Part shown: positions 17,216-25,797 of the stretch, piece after piece | How positions within the stretch are numbered: position 1 is the stretch's first letter | How the letters are laid out: every line of letters starts with the position of its first letter | Origin: JAILLW01 sp045640525 | GTDB lineage: Bacteria; Bacillota; Clostridia; Lachnospirales; Lachnospiraceae | NCBI GenBank assembly: GCA_045640525.1 | Contig: JAZUFE010000022.1 | Span: 1 to 64,000, forward strand | Reading direction: 5' to 3' | Length of the DNA: 64,000 bases | Program-made: the position numbers and the translations under genes | The notes under the pieces: generated by a model | The model's input: the letters and a program-made list of their open reading frames with translations, nothing else | Database searches by the model: none | Told to the model about the DNA's origin: nothing

Positions 17216-18391
17216 ATGTTACAGAAAATTCGTACCAAGATTAAAACTTTATCCCGGGCGAAGATTGTATGGTCATCAATTTTTTTAGCTGCTTTGATTA
17301 TAGCGTTGTCACTTTATGGCATATGTAATGCAATAATCGGCAAAATGTACGATCAGCAGGCGGCTAAGCGATGGGGTCAGGATCAGCAGGCTTATCAGAT
17401 TACGATTTTGTTTGATAAGGCAGCCAAGGTATCCGACAATGACATCAAGCGATTTGAGTACGATTATAATAAACTGCTTTCGTCAACTTTCGGAGATGCC
17501 GGCCAAGAATATATTAATATGAATAATGAGGATTCTTCTTATTATGCGCATTCATATATGGCTGAAGGCAGGCTTAATCTGAGCCAGGAAAACAAGTCGG
17601 TCAATAATGCAAAAGTGTATGGAGTTTCGGGAAATTATGAATTGTTCCATCCTTTTGAAATGATTAGCGGAAGCTTTTTGAAAGAGACGGAAGCGCATCC
17701 TGACTGTGTGGTTATTGATGAATTTACGGCCTATTCGCTGTTTGGAAGTACCAATGTTGTGGGGTTGCCGATTTATGTTCAAAATACTCCTTTGTATGTT
17801 GCCGGTGTATATAAATCGGGAACATCGGAAATTGTGGAGGCGGCAAACGGTTGGAGCACGATGGCCAATACCGTAACCAAGGAAGACGGCTCGGTTGATC
17901 AGACAGGTAAGAACAGTCTTATCTACATGTCATATGATACGATGTGCTCACTTTGCGGGGAGACCAAGCCGATTACATGTTTTGAATTTGTGTCGATAGC
18001 ACCTTCCGAAAAGTTCCTGTACGACGAATTGGTTAAGGGCTTCACAAGCTATATGAGCAGTATGGAAATTGTGAAGAACTCTTCGCGTTTTGGTATAGAA
18101 AACATGTACAGAGTATTGCGTCAGTTCGGAATACGTTCAATGCATGTAAATAATATTGATTACCCTTATTTTGAAAACATTGCAAGAGCAAGAGAAGATT
18201 TGATATCACGTCTTTATTTGTATATATTTGTTCTTTTGCTTTTGGACTTGGTTCTTGCCGTGATTTTCCTACATCACTTATGGGTTTCAAGAACCATACA
18301 TATATCTGTAATTCGTGACAGATTTTCCGATTTTCTTGAGAAAATCAGGGAGAAGAAAAATGAGCAGAAAAGAAAGTGGGAACACTTCTAA
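17216..18391 (+). CDS. MacB-like extracytoplasmic-domain membrane protein (reduced ABC permease)
   Basis: A 391-aa protein with one N-terminal helix (about 18-43), a ~280-residue extracytoplasmic domain, and one C-terminal helix (about 335-357) followed by a basic tail. Segments such as VYGVSGNYELFHPFEMISGSF and CVVIDEFTAYSLFGSTNVVG match the pattern of the periplasmic core domain of MacB/FtsX-family permeases, which says an isoform has been set in a membrane. True MacB permeases have four helices; this one has two, so it cannot form a standard transmembrane unit. It follows the adaptor gene by one base and overlaps the next gene by 32. Confidence 0.7.
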   Translation: MLQKIRTKIKTLSRAKIVWSSIFLAALIIALSLYGICNAIIGKMYDQQAAKRWGQDQQAYQITILFDKAAKVSDNDIKRFEYDYNKLLSSTFGDAGQEYINMNNEDSSYYAHSYMAEGRLNLSQENKSVNNAKVYGVSGNYELFHPFEMISGSFLKETEAHPDCVVIDEFTAYSLFGSTNVVGLPIYVQNTPLYVAGVYKSGTSEIVEAANGWSTMANTVTKEDGSVDQTGKNSLIYMSYDTMCSLCGETKPITCFEFVSIAPSEKFLYDELVKGFTSYMSSMEIVKNSSRFGIENMYRVLRQFGIRSMHVNNIDYPYFENIARAREDLISRLYLYIFVLLLLDLVLAVIFLHHLWVSRTIHISVIRDRFSDFLEKIREKKNEQKRKWEHF

Positions 18392-20918
18392 AGTGAATAA
18401 ATTTAATAGACTGACGGCAGCTTTTTTAATGCTGACTTTATGTGCATTAAGTATATGCGGTTGCACTGCCAAAAAGGACGAGAATGCGCAGGCACTTAAT
18501 GATGCTGTCAACAATGCCAAAGATTATATTTATTCAAACTCGCCGATAGAACTGCCGTATGAGTTTGAACATACAATAGATATTAAGCTGGCTACCAACT
18601 ATGAGGATACATTGGCATTTTATCAAAGCAAATCGGATATTGAGTTAAATCCTAATCCGGAAGATTTCGGTGACAATTTTGATGCGTTGATATCTGCGGA
18701 CGAAGCTGCGGAAGAAGCAGTTAATGAAGAGACAACAGCCACGGACGAGGCAGCGGGTGAAGAACCGGCGACCACAGAAGTAGCGACGGATGTGACGGTA
18801 AGTGAAGAACCGGCAACCATGGGAAATCCTGCGGATGTGACCGGCAAATACAGGATTATTTCTAACGGTGATACTTCCGACTATGAATTGGCACCGGCAG
18901 ACCCCAGAAGTGTCGTTGCCTTTTTGGTTGATGAAAACGGTAAGGCACAGGAATTATACAGTGCCAAAAATGATTATTTCACTCAAGATATTAAGCTTGG
19001 GTATGACGGCTGTATTTATACCGTACAAACCCCTCAGCAGTATGCATACGGTGATAGTAAAATATATTTTGCAAAATACTCCAGGGAGGGTGAACCGATA
19101 TTTTTGGTGCCCATTGATAACGTTTGCGAGAACAGCCAGCTTCAGATTTCGGAATATCTGAATTTTAACTTTTTGGTAGTAACGCAGGATGAAGCTTTGG
19201 TAGGAACAACGGCGGGAGTGATACGATTCGGACTTGACGGAGAGGTTAAGGCCGTTATTGCCAAAGACAAAATTGATAAGAAAATAGAGTATGTCAACGG
19301 AATTGCATATACACAGAACGGAAAGCTTTTTACCATCAGTAATTATGCAAGTGCAGGTTCTGACAAAGCGGAGACATACGTATCCGAGATAGACCCCAAG
19401 ACATTTAAAATCATATCATCCAAGACCACGACTTCGGAGTTCTATGGAAGTATTTTCGCTGCTAAAGAGGATGAAGGATACATATCGACAACATCCGATA
19501 TTCAAAGATACAATTTTGATACCAACAAGCAAGAGAAAGTTATGGATTTTGTCGGATCGAATATAGATACCGACAGTCCGTTTACGGCAATTGTGGCCAA
19601 TTCCGAGGATTCTTTCTTGGGAGTGTACAGCACAATGAATCTGAAAACCTTCGAAACGGAGTATCAGTTATTTTTGTTCAACCACATTCCAAGATCCGAA
19701 GTCAGGGACAGAACCATGATTTCTCTCGGAATGCTGAATTCTAATCAGTCATATGTAATTAAAAAGCAGGTATTTGCGTTTAATCGTTCTTCAACGGATT
19801 ATCAGATTAATCTGATTGATTATTCGCAGCTTTATAAAGGCACGGAAGAAGAGATAATTAAGCAGATTAACAAAGATGCATCGGCAGGAAATCTGCCGGA
19901 TATACTTTTGGTATCTTCACAGTTCCCTGTTGATGTTTATATAGGAAAAAATCTTCTTGTTGATTTAAAAGAGTACATGAATAATGATCCTGAATTTGAC
20001 AGTGATAATCTTCTTGATAATGTTGTCAGTGCATACACTGTTGAAGATAAGGTGTACCAACTTGTACCTATGTTTCAGTTGGATACGGTAGTTATCAAAT
20101 CGTCACTGGCAGAGGGTAAAACGTCGTGGGACGCCGACGAACTTGCCGAATTCTGGAATAAAATGGGCAAAGATAAAGATTTGACGGCGGATTCAGGCAG
20201 AACGGAATTTGCGCAAAAACTGCTATCCTGCACGGGTGACAGCTTTATCAATTGGGACAACGGTACGTGTAATTTTGAAACAGAAGAGTTCTACCGGGTA
20301 CTTAGACTTCTTAAGGACATACCGGAAAACAGACCGGACGGCAGTAAATATGAATCCACGTATTGGGGGATTTATGCTAACGAAGAGGCCTTGATTAAGC
20401 CTGTTTCACTGTATTCAATGGATGCATATACATTTGATATAAGGGGAAGTTTCCCGGATGGAGCTACATTTATCGGATATCCGAGCAATGACGGTAACGG
20501 TTCGGTTATCAAACCGGTTCTTTCTTTTGCAATCAGTAATTATTCAAAATGCAAGGAAGGCGCATGGGAGTTTGTTAAGGGATTTTTCACTGACGAGTTT
20601 ATGGACAATAACTGCGTGGATTATTCTTTCGGATTCCCCAATTCGAAACGTGCAATCGATGAATCAATTACGAAGCTTTTGAATACCAAAAACGATTTTG
20701 AATTGGGCGGAGTAACTCCTAAACCCATAACCAAGGAAGAGACGGACGCGTACAAAGATTTTATCTTGTCGGTGAACAAGCCGTATCGAGATGATTCGGC
20801 AGTGGTTCAAATATTTAACGAAGAAACGGCTCCGTATTTTAGCGGACTGAAAACGGAAGAGCAGGTAGCGGAAGTTATACAGGGTCGTATATCTTTGTTG
20901 TTGGCTGAAAGCAGGTAG
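18360..20918 (+). CDS. Large extracellular substrate-binding lipoprotein with N-terminal propeller-like region
   Basis: An 852-aa lipoprotein. The signal peptide ends at a lipobox SICGC with lipidation predicted at Cys35. Residues ~80-165 are a low-complexity Ala/Glu/Thr linker. About 165-460 is beta-rich with recurring short blades (GYDGCIYTV, EYVNGIAYTQNGKLF, TTSDIQRYN), resembling a beta-propeller. About 475-850 is an extracellular solute-binding domain of ABC importer type, with KVYQLVPMFQLDTVVIK and WEFVKGFF near its hinge regions. Usual binding proteins are ~450 aa, so the N-terminal half is additional. The ATG at 18360 has AGGGAGAAG upstream and overlaps the previous gene. Confidence 0.85.
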   Translation: MSRKESGNTSKVNKFNRLTAAFLMLTLCALSICGCTAKKDENAQALNDAVNNAKDYIYSNSPIELPYEFEHTIDIKLATNYEDTLAFYQSKSDIELNPNPEDFGDNFDALISADEAAEEAVNEETTATDEAAGEEPATTEVATDVTVSEEPATMGNPADVTGKYRIISNGDTSDYELAPADPRSVVAFLVDENGKAQELYSAKNDYFTQDIKLGYDGCIYTVQTPQQYAYGDSKIYFAKYSREGEPIFLVPIDNVCENSQLQISEYLNFNFLVVTQDEALVGTTAGVIRFGLDGEVKAVIAKDKIDKKIEYVNGIAYTQNGKLFTISNYASAGSDKAETYVSEIDPKTFKIISSKTTTSEFYGSIFAAKEDEGYISTTSDIQRYNFDTNKQEKVMDFVGSNIDTDSPFTAIVANSEDSFLGVYSTMNLKTFETEYQLFLFNHIPRSEVRDRTMISLGMLNSNQSYVIKKQVFAFNRSSTDYQINLIDYSQLYKGTEEEIIKQINKDASAGNLPDILLVSSQFPVDVYIGKNLLVDLKEYMNNDPEFDSDNLLDNVVSAYTVEDKVYQLVPMFQLDTVVIKSSLAEGKTSWDADELAEFWNKMGKDKDLTADSGRTEFAQKLLSCTGDSFINWDNGTCNFETEEFYRVLRLLKDIPENRPDGSKYESTYWGIYANEEALIKPVSLYSMDAYTFDIRGSFPDGATFIGYPSNDGNGSVIKPVLSFAISNYSKCKEGAWEFVKGFFTDEFMDNNCVDYSFGFPNSKRAIDESITKLLNTKNDFELGGVTPKPITKEETDAYKDFILSVNKPYRDDSAVVQIFNEETAPYFSGLKTEEQVAEVIQGRISLLLAESR

Positions 20919-20922
20919 ATTT

Positions 20923-22308
20923 ATGAATGATGGAAAGAATGCTAAAAAAGGATTGGGCGGAATCAGCGGACAGTTTTTGAAGATATCATATCTGCCCATG
21001 ATTTTGATTACTCTTATAATAACGATAGCAGGATCTTCGTTTGTCCTATCAAGTTTAAAGCAAGGCGCGAAGTCGGCCATGGAAGATACTGCAAACATGG
21101 TATTGATGAATCTTGATGATATGTATCCGGGTGATTTCAATTCCATTCAGCTTAATGAAGCTATATATTTGCTAAAAGGCGAGCACCAGTTTAACGGTGA
21201 TTTTGAGTATGTTGATAAGGTAAAAGAAATAACCGGATATGATGTAACAATATGCTATATGAATTATGCGGTAGCGACAACTTTGACGGACAATTCGGGA
21301 ACAAGATTGGTAGGTGCTGCAGATTCGGATGTTGTTTACAACGATGTTATTGTTGAGGGAAATGTAAATTTTTATCCTGAAGTGGATTTTAATAAACAGG
21401 ATTATATGGCGTATTATACTCCGTTTAGAAACGCTGATGGGGACGTGGTCGGCATGCTGTGTATAGCATCTGCTACAGACAGCTTGAAAACACTTGTATG
21501 GCAGGCGATAGTGCCATTGATATGCATAGCGGTTATTGCAATGCTGATTGCGTGTATCTTTACCTACAGATACTCTAAGAAATTTATTGATGCGATTTCA
21601 AGAATACAAAAATATATGAAAAAAGTATCTGACGGTGATTTTCTCTCCGATATTGATTATGCGGTGGAAAGCAGAAACGATGAAATCGGTCAGATGGGTT
21701 TTGATGCCCAAAAGACAGCAAGGACATTGCGAAAACTTGTGGAAGAAGATCAGCTGACGCAGCTTAATAACAGAAGAAGTGCGGACAAGAAGATTAAGGC
21801 TACAATCAGCAATTATATCGAAAAGGGCGTTGATTTTTGCGTGGCATTGGGGGATATTGACTTTTTCAAGAAGGTTAATGATACCTATGGTCATGAAGCC
21901 GGAGATAAGGTGTTGATGGCGGTTGCCGACACACTCAAGAATTTCATGGCAGATAAAGGATATGCAATAAGATGGGGCGGTGAAGAATTCCTGCTTATTT
22001 TTGATAAGGGAAAGGCCGAACTCGAAAGTTGCGCGCGGTCAATAGAAGGTATGCTTGATCAAATCAGGGCATTGGAAATTGTAAGCGGTGATCAGATTAT
22101 TAAGGTTAATATGACGTTCGGATTGTTGGAGTGCGAAAAGGATGATATTGAAGCCTTTGAGAATTTCACGGAAGAACATGAAGAATCAAAGGATGTATAT
22201 TTAAAGAGCAGAATGGATTATTATATATCGGAAGCAGATAAGAGACTGTATTACGGTAAGGAACACGGAAGAAACCAGCTGGTTGCGTATGCCGTACCTA
22301 AACAATAA
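20923..22308 (+). CDS. Membrane-bound diguanylate cyclase with extracytoplasmic sensor domain
   Basis: A 461-aa protein that should synthesise cyclic di-GMP. Order: N-terminal helix (~20-45), extracytoplasmic sensor of ~130 residues with Cache-like features (EITGYDVTICYMN, YYTPFRNADGDVVGML), second helix (~188-212), HAMP-like linker, and GGDEF domain (~275-455) with active-site GGEEF at 352-356 and metal-binding DIDFFKKVNDTYGHEAGD. No RxxD inhibitory site is present at the usual spacing. The gene follows the binding protein by four bases, so it may sense the same ligand. The 3' end overlaps tmcAL (opposite strand) by 11 bases. Confidence 0.93.
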   Translation: MNDGKNAKKGLGGISGQFLKISYLPMILITLIITIAGSSFVLSSLKQGAKSAMEDTANMVLMNLDDMYPGDFNSIQLNEAIYLLKGEHQFNGDFEYVDKVKEITGYDVTICYMNYAVATTLTDNSGTRLVGAADSDVVYNDVIVEGNVNFYPEVDFNKQDYMAYYTPFRNADGDVVGMLCIASATDSLKTLVWQAIVPLICIAVIAMLIACIFTYRYSKKFIDAISRIQKYMKKVSDGDFLSDIDYAVESRNDEIGQMGFDAQKTARTLRKLVEEDQLTQLNNRRSADKKIKATISNYIEKGVDFCVALGDIDFFKKVNDTYGHEAGDKVLMAVADTLKNFMADKGYAIRWGGEEFLLIFDKGKAELESCARSIEGMLDQIRALEIVSGDQIIKVNMTFGLLECEKDDIEAFENFTEEHEESKDVYLKSRMDYYISEADKRLYYGKEHGRNQLVAYAVPKQ

Positions 22309-23467
22309 TCAGCGATGAGGTATATTCGTTTTGATGACGACCGCTGATTTGTGAGTACAGTTCGGAGGCAAAGATATCTTTTTTGAGAGAGTAGTTGATT
22401 TGCGCATCCGCCAATTTTGTTACAAGCGGAACGGAAGAGCTTTTTTTTAGGACGCCGAGTAATTCTTCGGCGTCTTTTTTAAATCCCAAAATTCTTGCAT
22501 ACTCAGGTTGGATTTGAGAATCCCCTTTTTTGATATCGAGCAAAATGTGCGCAAGACATCGCTGAATTCTTGTATATGTATAGTTTTTGGACTTCAATAT
22601 GGACACAAATTCCGAAATTGAAGTGAATTTCGGTATGTTCTTAATAATCTTATGTGAGAGTTCTTCGCTGACATCTTCATATTGCTCAAAACCTTCGTCC
22701 TTTAACGAAATCAATTTGTAATACATAAGATTGCTGAAATTGTCAAGGAATATCGGAGCCTCAAAGAGCGATTGAATATTTTCGGGAATATATTCTTGGT
22801 AGGGAAGGCTTGATTTTAAGGCATTACGGACAGACAGCGCACTTGTATATTCGGAATTAGTGTTTAGATTCTTATCAGCGTATGAATTGTCCTTTCGAGG
22901 TATGGTAACGGCTTCGATTCGACTTTGGTATTTTTCGAGAGCCTTTAAATACTCGATTCCGAGAATGTTGTTTGAACCATGAAATACATTTGAATCATCG
23001 GAAGAGGACATGGCTTCGCAAACGGCCCTTGGATATGAAAGTCCGTTCTTTAACTTGGCTTTAATCATATTATCCAATTCGACAGAAGGAGAATTCAGTA
23101 TATGTGCCGCCGATTTAAGATTATCAATATTTCCGCATTCGGAACCGAATGAAAGATAGTCAATGCAATTTAGGGAATTCAACAGTGCAATCGCGCCTTC
23201 GGCAAAACCTGTGGCAGAAGCCAAAGAGTAAACGACGGGAAGTTCGATTACTACGTCGGCACCGTTATTAAGTGCCATTAAAGTACGTGTATATTTATCG
23301 AAAACAGCAGGCTCGCCCCGCTGAACGAAAGCTCCGGACATGAGGGCGACAACGAAGGTGCTGCCGGTAAGCTCACGTGTTTGGGCGATGTGATATTCGT
23401 GACCTTTGTGAAAAGGATTATACTCTGAAATTATGGCGGAAACGGTTTTGTATTTTGTTAAATACAT
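22298..23467 (-). CDS. tmcAL: tRNA(Met) cytidine acetate ligase TmcAL
   Basis: TmcAL (YlbM family) uses ATP and acetate to form N4-acetylcytidine at the wobble position of elongator tRNA-Met. The 389-aa protein shows the nucleotidyltransferase motif SEYNPFHKGHEYHI, then GAFVQRGEPAVFDKYTR, ADVVIELP and SFGSECG. The start at 23467 has AGGAGAA seven bases upstream on the minus strand; an in-frame ATG at 23494 has no such site. It diverges from pta-ackA, the acetate-producing pair, and converges on the diguanylate cyclase. Confidence 0.92.
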   Translation of the reverse strand: MYLTKYKTVSAIISEYNPFHKGHEYHIAQTRELTGSTFVVALMSGAFVQRGEPAVFDKYTRTLMALNNGADVVIELPVVYSLASATGFAEGAIALLNSLNCIDYLSFGSECGNIDNLKSAAHILNSPSVELDNMIKAKLKNGLSYPRAVCEAMSSSDDSNVFHGSNNILGIEYLKALEKYQSRIEAVTIPRKDNSYADKNLNTNSEYTSALSVRNALKSSLPYQEYIPENIQSLFEAPIFLDNFSNLMYYKLISLKDEGFEQYEDVSEELSHKIIKNIPKFTSISEFVSILKSKNYTYTRIQRCLAHILLDIKKGDSQIQPEYARILGFKKDAEELLGVLKKSSSVPLVTKLADAQINYSLKKDIFASELYSQISGRHQNEYTSSLIIV

Positions 23468-23577
23468 GGTATTCTCCTGTTGATTCAACCGCAAAACTTA
23501 AATATAATTTAGAATGTATACAATTTATCATATTTTCCTATTATACTGCAAATTTTTAGGGGTGAAAGGAGACAGAC

Positions 23578-24579
23578 ATGTCTTACATTGATGTAATTAA
23601 GGAAAAGGCTAAGGCGGATAAGAAAACAATAGTTCTTCCGGAAACAACCGATAAGAGAACTTTGATAGCTGCTGCCAGTATTTTGAAAGAAGGTATTGCC
23701 AATATCATAATGATAGGCGATGCAGAGAAAATATATGACGGAGCCAATTGGCTGGAAATTGAACTTGACGGAGTTGAAATTGTTAATCCGTTAACTTCTC
23801 CCAAAACGGAAGAGTATATTAAATTATTGTATGAAACAAGAAAAAACAAAGGTATGACATTGGAACAGGCAAGAGAAATTCTTTTGAGTGATCCGTTGTA
23901 CTACGGAGTTGTAATGGTTAAGGCGAACGATGCCGACGGTATGGTGGCAGGTGCATGCCATGCTACGGCCGATACGTTAAGACCGGCGCTTCAGATTTTA
24001 AAAACAGCACCCGGAGTCAAACTCGTATCCGGTTTCTTCTTGATGTGTATCCCTGATTGCGATATGGGTGATAACGGTACGTTTGTATTCGCTGATTGCG
24101 GACTTAACCAAGATCCCAATCCGGAAGAGTTGGCTGCAATAGCTGATTCATCAGCCAAGAGTTTCAAACAATTGGTTGGCTCTAAGCCTATAATTGCAAT
24201 GCTGTCACATTCAACAAAGGGCTCTGCCAAGCATCCCCTTGTTGATAAGATGGTAGAGGCAACAAGAATTGCTCATGAACAGTATCCTAATTTGACAATA
24301 GACGGAGAATTGCAATCGGATGCAGCTATCGTTCCTTCCGTAGCCAAGTCTAAGGCTCCCGGTTCGGAGGTTGCAGGTAAGGCCAATGTACTTGTGTTCC
24401 CTAACCTTGATTGCGGAAACATAGCATACAAGCTTGTTCAAAGATTGGGAAAAGCCGAGGCATACGGTCCTATGCTTCAAGGAATTGCCAAGCCCGTTAA
24501 TGATTTATCCAGAGGATGCTCATGGGAAGATATAGTAGGTGTTGTAGCATTAACAGCCGTTCAGGCACAATTACAGTAA
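23578..24579 (+). CDS. pta: Phosphate acetyltransferase
   Basis: Interconverts acetyl-CoA plus phosphate and acetyl phosphate plus CoA, in fermentative acetate production. The 333-aa protein has the compact PTA domain only, without the N-terminal DRTGG extension of enterobacterial enzymes. It starts with SYIDVIKEKAKADKKTIVLPE, contains ADGMVAGACHATADTLRPAL, and has the conserved GSKPIIAMLSHSTKGSAKH and DGELQSDAAIVP. Strong ribosome site AAAGGAGA. ackA follows 12 bases downstream. Confidence 0.97.
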   Translation: MSYIDVIKEKAKADKKTIVLPETTDKRTLIAAASILKEGIANIIMIGDAEKIYDGANWLEIELDGVEIVNPLTSPKTEEYIKLLYETRKNKGMTLEQAREILLSDPLYYGVVMVKANDADGMVAGACHATADTLRPALQILKTAPGVKLVSGFFLMCIPDCDMGDNGTFVFADCGLNQDPNPEELAAIADSSAKSFKQLVGSKPIIAMLSHSTKGSAKHPLVDKMVEATRIAHEQYPNLTIDGELQSDAAIVPSVAKSKAPGSEVAGKANVLVFPNLDCGNIAYKLVQRLGKAEAYGPMLQGIAKPVNDLSRGCSWEDIVGVVALTAVQAQLQ

Positions 24580-24591
24580 GGGGATATAAAT

Positions 24592-25785
24592 ATGAATATT
24601 TTAGTTATTAATTGCGGTAGTTCATCACTTAAGTTTCAGCTTATCAATTCTGATTCCGAAGAGGTTATAGGAAAGGGATTGTGTGAGAGAATAGGAATTG
24701 ACGGAAGCAGCATTTCTTTTACACCTGCAGGCAAAGATAAGATTAAGACAGAATCTCCGATGCCTAATCATGAAGTGGCAATCCAATTCGTTATTGATGC
24801 TCTCACCGACAAAGATACGGGTGTTGTTAAGTCATTGGATGAAATCGGTGCTGTCGGACACAGAATTGTTCACGGCGGAGAGAAGTTTAACAAGGCAATT
24901 TTGATTAATGAAGATGTAATAAAGGCAATAGAAGAGTGCAATGATTTGGCACCGTTGCATAACCCTGCCAATCTGATAGGCGTAAGAGCATGTCAGAAAC
25001 TTATGCCGGGTACCCCGATGGTTGCAGTGTTTGATACGGCATTCCATCAGACGATGCCCAAAGAAGCATATCTTTACGGATTACCGTATTCATATTATGA
25101 AAAATACAAAATCAGAAGATACGGTTTCCATGGTACAAGCCATGATTATGTGTCACATGAAGCAGCTGCTATGATGAATAAGCCATACGATGAAAGTAAG
25201 ATTATTGTATGTCACCTTGGTAACGGTGCTTCCGTTTCGGCAGTTAAAAACGGAAAATGTGTAGATACTTCAATGGGTCTTACACCGCTTGAAGGATTGA
25301 TTATGGGAACACGATCAGGCGATTTGGATCCTGCGATATTGGAATTTTTGTGCGATAAAGAAAACATGGATATTCATCAGATGCTGACGGTTTTGAATAA
25401 AAAATCCGGAGTTTTCGGATTGTCTGAGGATTTTTCTTCCGACTTCAGAGATTTGGAGGATGGATATAATAAAGGACAGGAGAACTGCATACGTGCGGTT
25501 GACTGCTTCTGCTACAGAGTAGTCAAGTATATAGGAGCTTATGCAGCAGCAATGAACGGTGTTGACTGTATTTGCTTCACGGCAGGTATTGGTGAAAACA
25601 CAGCTTTTGTCAGAAAAATGATAATGGACTATCTGGGATATCTTGGCATTAAATGTGATGATAAGAATAACGCAACAAGAGGCGAGAGCATTATGATTTC
25701 AACTCCGGATTCGGCGGTTAAGGTGTATGCAATACCTACCAATGAAGAGTTGGCTATCGCAAGACAAACATTGGCGTTAATCTAA
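24592..25785 (+). CDS. ackA: Acetate kinase
   Basis: Makes ATP and acetate from acetyl phosphate, completing the pta-ackA substrate-level phosphorylation route. The 397-aa protein has the signature VINCGSSSLKFQL at the N-terminus, GHRIVHGGEKF, RRYGFHGTSHDYV, CHLGNGASVSAVKNGKCVD and CFTAGIGENTAFVR. Family-typical length. Ribosome site AAGGGGATAT. It is cotranscribed with pta; a zinc-ribbon protein gene starts 12 bases after its stop. Confidence 0.98.
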   Translation: MNILVINCGSSSLKFQLINSDSEEVIGKGLCERIGIDGSSISFTPAGKDKIKTESPMPNHEVAIQFVIDALTDKDTGVVKSLDEIGAVGHRIVHGGEKFNKAILINEDVIKAIEECNDLAPLHNPANLIGVRACQKLMPGTPMVAVFDTAFHQTMPKEAYLYGLPYSYYEKYKIRRYGFHGTSHDYVSHEAAAMMNKPYDESKIIVCHLGNGASVSAVKNGKCVDTSMGLTPLEGLIMGTRSGDLDPAILEFLCDKENMDIHQMLTVLNKKSGVFGLSEDFSSDFRDLEDGYNKGQENCIRAVDCFCYRVVKYIGAYAAAMNGVDCICFTAGIGENTAFVRKMIMDYLGYLGIKCDDKNNATRGESIMISTPDSAVKVYAIPTNEELAIARQTLALI

Positions 25786-25797
25786 GGAGGAAAACGA

